Shown here: positions 1 to 7,954 of the stretch, one piece after another
Layout: each line of letters starts with the position of its first letter
How positions within the stretch are numbered: the stretch's first letter is position 1
Assembly (NCBI GenBank): GCA_964352985.1
Contig: CAYGUK010000055.1
Location: 1 to 24,626, forward strand
Length of the DNA: 24,626 nucleotides
Source: CAYGUK01 sp964352985
GTDB lineage: Bacteria; Pseudomonadota; Gammaproteobacteria; JAHCLG01
Direction of reading: 5' to 3'
Made by a program: the position numbers and the translations under genes
Notes under the pieces: generated by a model
Database searches by the model: none
Seen by the model: the letters and a program-made list of their open reading frames with translations, nothing else
What the model was told of the DNA's origin: nothing

Positions 1-328
1 TAGAGTAAGGTTTTTTGACTTGTTGACTTAAAAGTCTAATTTCTGCTAAAACAAGCGGATGTAATAATTGTTCAAGTGCTTGTTTTAAACTTGGATTATG
101 AAATACTAATTCGCGAAGTTTTTTTCTATTTATTTTATTATTGTTCATAATAGTATCTGTGGCTAATTTTTTTATGGTATTAATAATATTTTGATTGCTT
201 TCTAATAATTGATGAACGATGACATCGGCATCAAAAATTTCGACACCCAGTGATTGAAATATTTTAGCAACAGTGGTTTTTCCACTGCCTATACCACCTG
301 TTAAACCAATTGTTTTTGTTTTCATCAT
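1..328 (-). CDS. coaE: Dephospho-CoA kinase, N-terminal part (cut by window edge)
   Basis: CoaE phosphorylates dephospho-CoA in the last step of coenzyme A synthesis, in the cytosol. Only the first 109 codons are in the window. The translation opens MMKTKTIGLTGGIGSGKTT, where GGIGSGKT is the P-loop, followed by FDADVIVHQLL, the conserved dephospho-CoA binding segment of the family. The start is ATG at 328 or the adjacent ATG at 325. The start codon directly abuts the pilD stop (329-331), so coaE is the last visible gene of a pilB-pilC-pilD-coaE operon, an order known from pseudomonads and other gammaproteobacteria. The 3' end lies beyond base 1. Confidence 0.96.
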   Translation of the reverse strand, partial: MMKTKTIGLTGGIGSGKTTVAKIFQSLGVEIFDADVIVHQLLESNQNIINTIKKLATDTIMNNNKINRKKLRELVFHNPSLKQALEQLLHPLVLAEIRLLSQQVKKPYS

Positions 329-1216
329 TTAATAAACATTCAGCGTATGAAGATACCATGTTGTAATTTCATTACCCCATAATAAAGCTACCCAACCTGC
401 AATAGCAAGATAAGGACCGAAGGGGATAGGCACATTTTTATCTTGGCGTTTTATCACAATAATACAAACCCCAATAACTGTTCCGATCAATGCTGAAACT
501 AAAATAATAAAGGGTAACATTTGCCATCCTAACCAAGCGCCCAACATGGCGAGTAATTTAAAATCACCGTTGCCCATGCCTATTTTGCCGGTAATTAATT
601 TAAATAACCAAGTGACAAACCATAAAGATAAATAACCTGCAGCCGCACCAATAACGGCATCATAAATATTGGCATAAAAACCATAAAGATTAAGCAACAA
701 TCCCACCCATAACATAAAGAGCGTAATGTTATCAGGTAATATGCAATGTTTAAGGTCAATAAAAGTGAGAATAAGCAATGACCATGTTAAAGCAATTGCC
801 GCAATTGCTATCCAAGATACACCAAAATGATATGCAACTATCACCGCAAATATTGCCGTTAAGGCTTCGACTAATGGATATTGAATACTGATTTTTGATT
901 TACAACACGCCGATTTTCCAGCGAGAAATATATAGCTAAAAACGGGAATATTTTGCCATGGCGAAATGGCTTTTTTACAATTTGTGCAATGTGATCGAGG
1001 ATAAAATAAATTGAATTTTTCACTTTCACCATCGTTATGTGAGGTATTGCAATCGAGTAATTCATTACACTGCTCGCGCCAATCACGAAATAACATAATA
1101 GGCAAACGATAAATCATGACATTAAAAAAACTACCAAATATTAATCCAAAGACTGCAATTAAAAATAAATAAATAACCATGTGTTGTTGTAGTGCTTCAA
1201 GATAAACTTCAAACAT
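329..1216 (-). CDS. pilD: Type IV prepilin peptidase / N-methyltransferase
   Basis: PilD is the inner-membrane aspartyl protease that cuts the short leader from prepilins after Gly and methylates the new N-terminal Phe. The 295-residue protein has the usual length. It opens with a first membrane segment and FGSFFNVMIYRLP (27-39), then a cytosolic cysteine loop, then about six more membrane segments. The two catalytic aspartates are visible as D154 (FIDLKHCILPD) and D218 (GMGNGDFK). The zinc-binding loop normally has two CxxC pairs. Here the first is intact (C77, C80) but the second reads SACC: the position expected to be Cys is S102, and the cysteines are C104 and C105. The ATG at 1216 is preceded by AGGA at 6-nt spacing. 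A 92-nt gap separates it from pilC upstream. Confidence 0.96.
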   Translation of the reverse strand: MFEVYLEALQQHMVIYLFLIAVFGLIFGSFFNVMIYRLPIMLFRDWREQCNELLDCNTSHNDGESEKFNLFYPRSHCTNCKKAISPWQNIPVFSYIFLAGKSACCKSKISIQYPLVEALTAIFAVIVAYHFGVSWIAIAAIALTWSLLILTFIDLKHCILPDNITLFMLWVGLLLNLYGFYANIYDAVIGAAAGYLSLWFVTWLFKLITGKIGMGNGDFKLLAMLGAWLGWQMLPFIILVSALIGTVIGVCIIVIKRQDKNVPIPFGPYLAIAGWVALLWGNEITTWYLHTLNVY

Positions 1217-1308
1217 TGTAAATCCTAATACCTTATGTTGACGGTTAAGTGTAACATAATTATTACCGGACTTTCCGTAAGCCTAATTTAATCGATATAT
1301 AGATTTTA

Positions 1309-2532
1309 TTAGACAACACCACCAAGTTGGAAAATTGGTAAATACATCGCTATCACCATTGTACCAATGATTAAGGCTAATAAAACCATGATGATTGGTT
1401 CGAGTAGCGTGCTCAAATTGTCAACGGCACAATCAACAAGCTCTTCAAAATATTCTGCGACTTTAGTTAACATTGTTTCTAACGCACCCGATTCTTCGCC
1501 GATTGCAATCATTTGGATCACCATATTTGGGAATAACATGGTATCTTTCATTGCTTGTTGTAACGTTCCCCCTTGGGTGACTTGTTCTTTAATTTCTAAA
1601 ATAGCATCACGATATAATCGGTTACCTGCGGCACCAGAAACAGCATCTAGGGCATCAACCAGCGGCATACCGGCAGCAAATGTTGTCGAGAGTGTTCTAG
1701 CATAACGCGCAATAACCGCTTTCGTTAAAATTTGACCGATAATAGGTGCTCGTAAAATAAATTTATCCATCGCATAAGCAAATTGCTCTGAAGTTTTTAA
1801 CGCAGTAACAAAAGAATAAACGATACCAAAGACAATTCCAAAAACGATATACCAATAATCTTGCATAAAGTCAGAAGCGACAACAACGTATTGGGTCAAT
1901 TCTGGTAATTCTGCACCAAAACCCGAGAATACTTCTTGGAACTGTGGTACAACGAATATTAATAGTAATACCGAAACACCTAATGCAATGGTTAAAACGA
2001 TAATTGGATAAGTGAGCGCTTTTTTAATTTTCTTTTTTAACGTTTCTGTTTTTTCTTGGTAAAGTGCTAAACGTCCCAACATCCCTTCGAGTGAACCGGA
2101 TTGTTCACCGGCATAGACCAAACTACAATACAAGTCGTTAAAGTATTGTGGGTGTCTTGAAAAGGCTTCCGCGAGGTTACTCCCCGCTTCGATATCGGAT
2201 TTAATTTGGAAAATTAATTTTTGCATGCTGGGATTTTCGTGTCCACGTCCCACAATTTCAAAAGCTTGAGTTAGTGGGATACCTGCAGCCATCATCGTCG
2301 CTAACTGTCTGGAAAAAACAGTAATATCTCTACTTTTAATTTTTTGTTCTTTAGGCGCAAAAAGACCTGTCGGTTTTTTTCGAACTTTAGTTGGTTGGAT
2401 CCCTTGTTTTCTTAGTTCGGCTTTTATAATAGCCGTACTCGTGCCGGTGATTTCACCTTTGATTTTTGCACCTTGTTTGTTGGTGCCTTCCCAAGTGAAT
2501 TCTACTGGCTCTAAAACTTTTCTCTTGGCCAT
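1309..2532 (-). CDS. pilC: Type IV pilus inner-membrane platform protein
   Basis: PilC is the inner-membrane platform of the type IV pilus machine. It connects the assembly ATPase to pilin entry into the fibre. The 407-residue length and sequence match the GspF/PilC family. It has an N-terminal cytosolic tail (FTWEGTNKQGAKIKGE), then two copies of the T2SSF domain, each with a conserved LA..M.AG.PL.QA motif (near SRQLATMMAAGIPLTQAF and ARTLSTTFAAGMPLVDAL). Hydrophobic segments lie near residues 175-195 and 225-240 and at the C terminus (PIIMVLLALIIGTMVIAMYLP). ATG at 2532 has an AAGGA ribosome site and lies 3 nt after the pilB stop, so the two are translationally close. Confidence 0.97.
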   Translation of the reverse strand: MAKRKVLEPVEFTWEGTNKQGAKIKGEITGTSTAIIKAELRKQGIQPTKVRKKPTGLFAPKEQKIKSRDITVFSRQLATMMAAGIPLTQAFEIVGRGHENPSMQKLIFQIKSDIEAGSNLAEAFSRHPQYFNDLYCSLVYAGEQSGSLEGMLGRLALYQEKTETLKKKIKKALTYPIIVLTIALGVSVLLLIFVVPQFQEVFSGFGAELPELTQYVVVASDFMQDYWYIVFGIVFGIVYSFVTALKTSEQFAYAMDKFILRAPIIGQILTKAVIARYARTLSTTFAAGMPLVDALDAVSGAAGNRLYRDAILEIKEQVTQGGTLQQAMKDTMLFPNMVIQMIAIGEESGALETMLTKVAEYFEELVDCAVDNLSTLLEPIIMVLLALIIGTMVIAMYLPIFQLGGVV

Positions 2533-2535
2533 GAT

Positions 2536-4254
2536 TTAATCCTTGGTTACTCGATTTGCTTCTTCAAGCCCAGTAATTCCTTTCATCACTTTTGTTAAAG
2601 CTGATCTTCTCAAAGTTTTCATACCGTCTTTGACTCCTTGATCTGCAATTTCAATGGAATTACCACCATTCATAATAATCCGACTTATTGCATCGTTCAT
2701 TTTTAAAACTTCATACATACCAACCCGGCCACTATAGCCTCCGGTACATTTTTCACAGCCAACCGGACGTAATAATTCCCATGACGTACTTAGTTCTTCT
2801 TCGGTAAATCCTTCCGCTAGAAGTAAATCATCAGGAGGACGTTTCTCAACAGGTTGTTTGCAATGCTCACATAATTTTCGAGCTAAACGTTGAGCAATAA
2901 TTAAAATCACTGAAGTTGCAATATTAAAACTTGGAACCCCCATATTGGATAGTCGAGTTAAGGTTTCTGGCGCGCTGTTAGTATGTAACGTTGATAATAC
3001 TAAGTGACCTGTTTGAGCTGCTTTAACTGCAATTTCAGCAGTTTCTAAATCTCGTGTTTCACCAACCATTATAATATCTGGATCTTGCCGTAAAAAAGCG
3101 CGGAGCGCGATTGCAAAAGTGAGCCCAGTTTTAGGGTTTATTTGAACTTGATTAATTCCTGAAAGTGGTAATTCAACCGGATCTTCTGCTGTCGAAATAT
3201 TTCTTTCAGGTTGGTTTAAAATATTTAATGCTGTATAAAGAGAAACTGTTTTACCGCTACCAGTAGGACCTGTAACTAAAATCATGCCTTGTGGTCTAAA
3301 AATAGCATCCATGTATAAGTCTTGTTGTTCTTGTTCAAAGCCTAAATACTCAATTCCAACTTGCGATTGTGAAGCATCTAAAATTCGTAATACGACTTTT
3401 TCACCATATGCTACAGGACAAGTATTAACACGAAAATCGATAGCACGTTTACTCGATAATTTTAATTTAATGTGACCGTCTTGTGGTATACGACGTTCTG
3501 AAATATCAAGTTTTGACATCACTTTTAAACGAGCAGTTATTCTTGATGCAAGATTAATTGGCGGTGAAGCTACTTCGTATAACAAACCATCGATCCGATA
3601 ACGAACACGATAGTTTTTTTCATAGGATTCAAAATGAATATCTGACGCGCCTTTATTGATCGCATCGAGCAATAATTTATTCACGAATCGCACAATAGGT
3701 GCATCATTGGCATCTGTCGCGCTAATTTCTTCTTCAGGTGAGTCATCAGCCGTGAGATCGATATCTTCTAATGACTCATCATCTAAATCGGAAAATGATT
3801 GAGAATCTTGCTCATTCAAAAAAGTTTCAATCATTTTGTCGAGTTTGTCTTCTTCGACAAGCACGCTATAGGTGTTTACCCCTGTGTGGAATTTTAATTC
3901 ATCAAGGGCTGTTAGATTTGTTGGATCGGATAAAGCAATATATAAACGGTTCCCACGTTGGAATAGGGGTAGGGCATGATGTTTGCGAATTAATTTTTCA
4001 CTCACTAATCCTTTGGGGATGGTATCTTTATCAAAATTTTCTAAATCGAGTAAAGGCACACCAAAATCTTGCGCGGCAGCGTGCGCGATTTCGTAAGAAC
4101 CGAGAATATTCTTTTTAACAAGATGAACAACAAAAGGCGTGCGTTGATCCTGCGCATCCTTCGCAGCACGTTTTGCTTCGTCTTCTTCAAGCAGACCATC
4201 TAGCACTAGTCTTCTGGCAAGACCACTGTAAGAAACTTTACTTGATGTTGTCAT
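2536..4254 (-). CDS. pilB: Type IV pilus assembly (extension) ATPase
   Basis: PilB is the hexameric cytosolic ATPase that powers pilus extension. In the 572-residue protein (numbered from ATG 4254) an N-terminal GspE/MshEN domain (about 1-150) is followed by an acidic linker (about 150-180: DLDDESLEDIDLTADD) and the T2SSE ATPase core. Walker A is GPTGSGKT (329-336). The Walker B region is DPDIIMVGE, followed by TRDLETAEIAV. The His box is GHLVLSTLHTN. Two CxxC pairs (CEHC near 462 and CEKC near 493) form the zinc site typical of PilB. A TTG six bases upstream (4260) is possible, but ATG 4254 has AGGA at 6 nt and gives the conventional MTTSSKVSYSGLARRL start. It heads pilB-pilC-pilD-coaE. Confidence 0.97.
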   Translation of the reverse strand: MTTSSKVSYSGLARRLVLDGLLEEDEAKRAAKDAQDQRTPFVVHLVKKNILGSYEIAHAAAQDFGVPLLDLENFDKDTIPKGLVSEKLIRKHHALPLFQRGNRLYIALSDPTNLTALDELKFHTGVNTYSVLVEEDKLDKMIETFLNEQDSQSFSDLDDESLEDIDLTADDSPEEEISATDANDAPIVRFVNKLLLDAINKGASDIHFESYEKNYRVRYRIDGLLYEVASPPINLASRITARLKVMSKLDISERRIPQDGHIKLKLSSKRAIDFRVNTCPVAYGEKVVLRILDASQSQVGIEYLGFEQEQQDLYMDAIFRPQGMILVTGPTGSGKTVSLYTALNILNQPERNISTAEDPVELPLSGINQVQINPKTGLTFAIALRAFLRQDPDIIMVGETRDLETAEIAVKAAQTGHLVLSTLHTNSAPETLTRLSNMGVPSFNIATSVILIIAQRLARKLCEHCKQPVEKRPPDDLLLAEGFTEEELSTSWELLRPVGCEKCTGGYSGRVGMYEVLKMNDAISRIIMNGGNSIEIADQGVKDGMKTLRRSALTKVMKGITGLEEANRVTKD

Positions 4255-4500
4255 TATCAATCCTACTCAAGAGATAATTGACCTGGCGTCTAAGACTCGA
4301 TATGTGTCATGTCAGTCTATTTGGCGCAATTATCGTGTAACCCTACTTATTTAAATATAGTCAATGAATTCCAGTAAGGAAAGGCGATATAATTAACTGA
4401 TTTACTTTTGATTTCTGAAATGTTTGTGGGCATTGACTGCATAGCTGCAACTGTTTGACAGTCTAATTTAGTGTGAAAATAAAGAGTAAAGTTCAGAATA
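4255..4500 (-). other. Intergenic region between second pilin and pilB
   Basis: These 246 bases lie between the second pilin stop and pilB and presumably carry the pilB operon promoter. On the minus strand a TTGACT near 4361-4366 could be a -35, but no convincing -10 follows at the right distance. A short ACTGT-CAA-ACAGT hairpin near 4449-4461 has no T-tract and is not a clear terminator. No reading frame here looks real. Confidence 0.4.
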
Positions 4501-4938
4501 TTACAACCCTTTAGTGTAACCTGCGGTGACAGCACCACCAGAGGCACTCCAGGTGACACGATTACCTACAGTTTGACCCGGTGTCATTACTAATGTATCT
4601 GTTGCGGTGAATCCGTTTTGGTTCACAGGAACAACTGTAATAACACCGTTTGCTACAGTTAACGAAGCTATTCCACCTTCAGAAGCGGTGATGTTTGCTG
4701 GAATTCCATTCGTTCCACCATTACATCCTGCAGGTGTTCCTAAGTCGTGCACGCACTCAACAACACCGGCCTTCCACTGCACTGTTGCATGAACGATTTC
4801 TGTAAAGCGCGCAGCGCGTAAGTAATCTTGAAAACTGGAAATAGCAATTGATGCTAAAATTCCAACAATTGCGACAGCAATCATAAGTTCGATTAAAGTG
4901 AAACCTTGCTGTTTTTTATTTCGTTGTGTTTTCATCAT
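4501..4938 (-). CDS. Type IV major-pilin-like protein (second tandem copy)
   Basis: This is a type IVa pilin subunit that would be processed by PilD and assembled into a pilus. The 145-residue prepilin has a basic 12-residue leader ending in Gly (MMKTQRNKKQQG), then FTLIELMIAVAIVGILASIA with the invariant Glu at mature position 5. Two cysteines lie close together (ECVHDLGTPAGC) and may form a disulfide. The C-terminal half (NGIPANITASEGG...GNRVTWSASGGAVTAGYTKG) closely parallels the neighbouring pilin, so the pair arose by duplication. The start is ATG 4938 or the adjacent ATG 4935. GGAG at 4944-4947 lies 5 or 8 nt away, which slightly favours 4935. No separate promoter was recognised, so it may depend on read-through from the upstream pilin past the stem-loop at 5011-5042. 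Confidence 0.93.
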   Translation of the reverse strand: MMKTQRNKKQQGFTLIELMIAVAIVGILASIAISSFQDYLRAARFTEIVHATVQWKAGVVECVHDLGTPAGCNGGTNGIPANITASEGGIASLTVANGVITVVPVNQNGFTATDTLVMTPGQTVGNRVTWSASGGAVTAGYTKGL

Positions 4939-5010
4939 ATCTACTCCGCTTTTTTTCGGGGAACATTTGGAGTGTTATCTCGGAAATTGCATGCTGTAGA
5001 ATCGTTAGGT

Positions 5011-5042
5011 TAGACTCCTCTACATTCATTGAGAGGAGTCTA
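5011..5042 (-). terminator. Perfect 11-bp stem-loop between the two pilin genes
   Basis: TAGACTCCTCT (5011-5021) and AGAGGAGTCTA (5032-5042) are exact reverse complements with a 10-nt loop. In the transcript of the upstream pilin the 3' arm is followed by AACCTAACG rather than a run of T, so it does not look like a full intrinsic terminator. It could instead stabilise the upstream pilin mRNA, act as a partial attenuator, or mark a processing site that makes the two pilins differ in amount. The structure is seen directly; the role is inference. Confidence 0.6.
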
Positions 5043-5093
5043 CGTTTTGATAGTTTGTGCTTCCTTGCACGAGCGATTCTTTAAGCTAACAAA

Positions 5094-5501
5094 TTAGTTT
5101 TTAACGTAACCTTGAGTAAGTGCACCACCACCAAGTGTCCAGTTAACGCGATTACCAGCAGTGACTGTTGGTGTTGCAGTTAACGTGTCAGTAGCAACAA
5201 TACCATTCTGAGCAACTGGGGTTGCATTGATAACACCGTTTAATGTGGTAAGTGAAGCAAGTCCACCTTCAGCAGCCGTTATGTTAGCTGGAATACCGTT
5301 GGCACCACCATCACAAGGAGCAAGTGAGCCTTGGTCTTGCACGCATTCAGCAACTGCGACTTTAAAAGGAGCAATAGCTAATGTAATTTCAGAGAAACGT
5401 GCGCGACGTGTATAATCTTGATATGCGGGAATAGCGATAGCAGCTAGAATACCCACAATAGCAATTGTGATCATTAATTCAATAAGTGTAAAACCTTTCA
5501 T
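5094..5501 (-). CDS. Type IV major-pilin-like protein (first tandem copy)
   Basis: This is a type IVa pilin of 135 residues, and PilD would be its processing enzyme. The N terminus MKG/FTLIELMITIAIVG has the Gly-Phe cleavage site and Glu5, giving a leader of only three residues. A long hydrophobic helix is followed by ARFSEI, a close cysteine pair (ECVQDQGSLAPC) and the shared pilin block NGIPANITAAEGG...GNRVNWTLGGGALTQGYVKN. ATG 5501 is chosen because AGGAGAG (5509-5515) sits 7 nt upstream. A TTG at 5540 would add 13 residues but falls upstream of the start site predicted from the sigma-54 promoter. Strong ribosome site plus sigma-54 control suggests this is the main, highly expressed pilin. 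Confidence 0.95.
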   Translation of the reverse strand: MKGFTLIELMITIAIVGILAAIAIPAYQDYTRRARFSEITLAIAPFKVAVAECVQDQGSLAPCDGGANGIPANITAAEGGLASLTTLNGVINATPVAQNGIVATDTLTATPTVTAGNRVNWTLGGGALTQGYVKN

Positions 5502-5547
5502 AATCAATCTCTCCTGGAAGATGTCGTTACTATTCGGCAATTAAGAA

Positions 5548-5563
5548 TGCACATTACGTGCCA
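5548..5563 (-). promoter_or_regulatory. Sigma-54 (-24/-12) promoter of the first pilin
   Basis: On the minus strand the sequence is TGGCACGTAATGTGCA. It matches the RpoN consensus TGGCAC-N5-TTGCA at all but one position. The essential GG and GC dinucleotides are ten bases apart as required. The predicted start of transcription is about base 5537, giving a leader of roughly 36 nt that contains the AGGAGAG ribosome site. In Pseudomonas and relatives pilA is driven by RpoN with the PilS/PilR two-component system, so the same control is likely here. No pilSR genes are in the window. Confidence 0.85.
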
Positions 5564-5712
5564 TCCGTTCAATTGGGCATCAAATTCTAGTGAGATATTT
5601 TTAACTATCTGATTTATTCAACTTATTTTAGAATAATCATAAGTTGAGTTTCGGTTATAAAAATTTTCGAGTCATTTAACTGGACAAAATTTTACTAAAC
5701 TTTCGTCAATCG

Positions 5713-5727
5713 TGACAAAATTTGTCA
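5713..5727. promoter_or_regulatory. 15-bp palindrome, candidate activator site
   Basis: TGACAAA-A-TTTGTCA is a perfect inverted repeat with 7-bp arms. A related half-site, GGACAAAATTTTA, lies just upstream near 5684-5696. On the minus strand these give TTGTC/TGTC elements about 150-190 bp upstream of the predicted pilin start. That is a plausible place for an enhancer-binding protein acting on the sigma-54 promoter. The same site is about 140 bp upstream of fur, so it could equally serve that gene. The assignment is inference. Confidence 0.4.
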
Positions 5728-5779
5728 AATAATATGATATATTGTTACAATTTTTGCACTTAATTATAAATTTGAAATG

Positions 5780-5809
5780 TTCGTTTATTTGGTTGGGATC
5801 GATTATACT
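5780..5809 (+). promoter_or_regulatory. Probable sigma-70 promoter of fur
   Basis: TTCGTT (5780-5785) and TATACT (5804-5809) are separated by 18 bp and lie just over 50 bp before the fur start codon. The -10 is strong and the -35 weak. No clear Fur box overlaps it, so autoregulation is not evident from the sequence. Confidence 0.5.
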
Positions 5810-5861
5810 CGGAATAAATTTTTCATAAGCTTTAAAACTTGATTAAATATAGGAGTGTACC

Positions 5862-6281
5862 GTGGATGATATCGAATTACGCCGAGTGGGTTTGAAGGTT
5901 ACTTTACCTCGCGTTAAAATTTTAAAAATATTAGAAAACTCAAAACAACATCATTTACGAGCTGAAGATATCTATAAACAATTAATTGAAACAGGCGATG
6001 ATGTTGGTTTAGCTACTGTTTATCGTGTTTTAACACAATTTGAAACAGCGGGGCTTGTTAAAAAACATCATTTTGAAGGCGGCAATTCTGTATTTGAAAT
6101 TGATCAAGGGGAACATCATGATCATTTAGTTTGCGTGGAATGTGGTTTGGTTAAGGAATTTGTCGATGAATTCATTGAGCAACAACAAGAAACTATTGCT
6201 AAATCTAACAATTTCACCATGACAGATCATAGTCTGGTTATCTACGGTCTCTGTGAGAAGTGCCATCAAAAATCACTTTAA
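5862..6281 (+). CDS. fur: Ferric uptake regulator
   Basis: Fur is a dimeric Fe2+-dependent repressor of iron uptake genes. The 139-residue protein has the usual length. The N-terminal winged helix (about 1-80) includes LKVTLPRVKIL, ATVYRVLTQFETAGLV and the wing. The C-terminal metal and dimer domain has the HHDHLVCVECG metal motif (85-95), with CVEC (C91, C94), and a second CxxC pair, CEKC (C131, C134), for structural zinc. The start codon is GTG at 5862 with AGGAG at 5851-5855, 6 nt upstream. The stop overlaps the recN stop on the other strand by four bases. Confidence 0.97.
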   Translation: MDDIELRRVGLKVTLPRVKILKILENSKQHHLRAEDIYKQLIETGDDVGLATVYRVLTQFETAGLVKKHHFEGGNSVFEIDQGEHHDHLVCVECGLVKEFVDEFIEQQQETIAKSNNFTMTDHSLVIYGLCEKCHQKSL

Positions 6282-7948
6282 ATCGCGTCGGTTAATAATT
6301 CTTTTGCGTGTGCTAATGTTTGTTTTGTAATTTTTTCACCACTTAGCATGCGGGCGATTTCGTCGATACGTTGAGTTTCATTTAATGTGGTAATAATTGT
6401 TTTAGTATTTTGATTGTTTGATTGTTTGGTGATTTGAAAATGATGTGATGCTTGACTCGCGACTTGCGCAAGATGTGTGACACATAAAACTTGGCAGTGC
6501 TCACTTAATATTTTTAATTGTTGCCCCACAATGGCCGCAATTCTACCGCCAATGCCACTATCAATTTCATCAAAAATGATACAAGGCATTGAGTGTAACT
6601 CACCACATATCACATCAATCGCTAAACAAATTCGTGATAATTCACCACCAGAAGCGATTTTAGCAAGTGGTGATAAGGCTTGTCCTGGATTTGTTTTAAC
6701 TAAGAATTCAATATGATCAATTCCGTGTGGTGAGAGCAAATTTTGAGTTTTAGTATTAATCGCTATTTCGAAAATACAATCAGGCATGCCTAACTGCTTT
6801 ATTTTTTCTGTTACAACTCGAGTTAATTTTTTTGCAGATTGTTTTCTGAGTTCGGATAGTTTTTTTGCTAAAACAAGATATTGTTGATTTAAATTATCGA
6901 TTTCTTCTTTGATTTGTGTCATTTCATTTTGATTGTGTTTTAGCTTTTCGAGATCGGTATTTAGCTTAATATGAAAAGCAAATAACTCATCGGGTTTTAT
7001 ACGATGTTTTCTAGCTAATTGATGAATTGTACTTAAGCGTGTTTCAACTTGTTTTAAACGATTCGGATCGAGTTCAAGATGATCGAATAATGAATCGATC
7101 TCATGGCTTGCTTCATCGATCAAGACTCTGGCATTTTGCAACAAGTCGATACTATTTTTTAAATTGTTTTGATGGGGAAGATGAGCGTGTAATTGATTAA
7201 TAATGTGTTGCAATGTTGATGAAATCGCATATTGTTCATCATGCATTAGTTGATTGGTTGTCGCTTGAAATAACGCAGTTAACTCATCTGTGTGAGCAAG
7301 CATTTGTTGCTCTTGATGTAATTGATTCACTTCGTCTTCAGCTAAGTTTAATTGTTCAAGTTCAGTTAATTGGTATTTTAATAAGGCTTCTTTGTCATCG
7401 GTTTGTTCCATGTTTTCAACAATCAATGCTAAACGTGAACTAGCTTGTTGCCAATTTTTATAAATTTCTTTTAACTCTTTTAAAACCGATTGATTTTTAC
7501 CAAATGTATCGAGTAGATAACGTTGAAAATCCTGTTTTAATAAGGCGTGATGTTCATGTTGACCATGAATGTTAATCAATAATTGTGCGAGTTCTTTTAT
7601 TTGTGCTATGGGTGTTGCAATACCATTGATATAAGCACTAGAGCGACCAGCTTGATAAATCACTCGTCGTAAAATACATTCATCTTCATGTTCTAATTCA
7701 CGCTCGGCTAACCATTTTTTTGCAGTAGGTAATTCACGAATATTAAAACAAACGGTAATTGTTGCTTTCTCTTCACCGAGACGAATTAAACTTGCATCCG
7801 CTCTTGAGCCGAGGGCTAAATTTAAAGCATCAATTAAGATTGATTTTCCAGCACCTGTTTCGCCCGTTAATACAGTCATCCCTGATTGAAAGTCACAGCA
7901 AATCTCATCGATGATAGTGAAATTTTTAATATGAATTTGAGTTAACAT
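6278..7948 (-). CDS. recN: DNA repair ATPase RecN
   Basis: RecN is an SMC-like ATPase that acts in recombinational repair of double-strand breaks. The 556-residue protein has the family length and layout. Walker A is GETGAGKS (29-36). A central coiled coil with many Glu, Gln and Leu residues spans about 150-380. The ABC signature is SGGEL (433-437). Walker B is CIIFDEID (456-463), followed by SGIGGRIAAIVG and the CVTHLAQVA switch. It starts 6 nt after the nadK stop, so it is probably expressed from the nadK promoter. No LexA box was seen nearby. Its 3' end overlaps fur tail to tail. Confidence 0.97.
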   Translation of the reverse strand: MLTQIHIKNFTIIDEICCDFQSGMTVLTGETGAGKSILIDALNLALGSRADASLIRLGEEKATITVCFNIRELPTAKKWLAERELEHEDECILRRVIYQAGRSSAYINGIATPIAQIKELAQLLINIHGQHEHHALLKQDFQRYLLDTFGKNQSVLKELKEIYKNWQQASSRLALIVENMEQTDDKEALLKYQLTELEQLNLAEDEVNQLHQEQQMLAHTDELTALFQATTNQLMHDEQYAISSTLQHIINQLHAHLPHQNNLKNSIDLLQNARVLIDEASHEIDSLFDHLELDPNRLKQVETRLSTIHQLARKHRIKPDELFAFHIKLNTDLEKLKHNQNEMTQIKEEIDNLNQQYLVLAKKLSELRKQSAKKLTRVVTEKIKQLGMPDCIFEIAINTKTQNLLSPHGIDHIEFLVKTNPGQALSPLAKIASGGELSRICLAIDVICGELHSMPCIIFDEIDSGIGGRIAAIVGQQLKILSEHCQVLCVTHLAQVASQASHHFQITKQSNNQNTKTIITTLNETQRIDEIARMLSGEKITKQTLAHAKELLTDAI

Positions 7949-7954
7949 AAATGT

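Larger units (their letters stand above)
5502..5861. other. Divergent regulatory region between pilin and fur
   Basis: This 360-base stretch without a gene separates the minus-strand pilin from the plus-strand fur. It holds the pilin ribosome site and sigma-54 promoter at its left end, an AT-rich middle with a 15-bp palindrome (5713-5727), and a probable fur promoter and ribosome site at its right end. No convincing ORF or RNA gene was seen inside it. Confidence 0.7.

Noticed and set aside
4347..4559. A 70-codon minus-strand frame downstream of the second pilin
   Set aside because: It overlaps the end of the pilin gene in another frame and has no ribosome site or recognisable protein features; most of it is intergenic AT-rich sequence.
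4939..5093. A separate sigma-54 promoter for the second pilin
   Set aside because: No GG-N10-GC pair in a TGGCAC...TTGCA context was found on the minus strand in this gap.
5628..5645. Possible Fur box (GAATAATCATAAGT) between pilin and fur
   Set aside because: It matches only part of the 19-bp consensus and lies more than 200 bp upstream of fur, away from its probable promoter.
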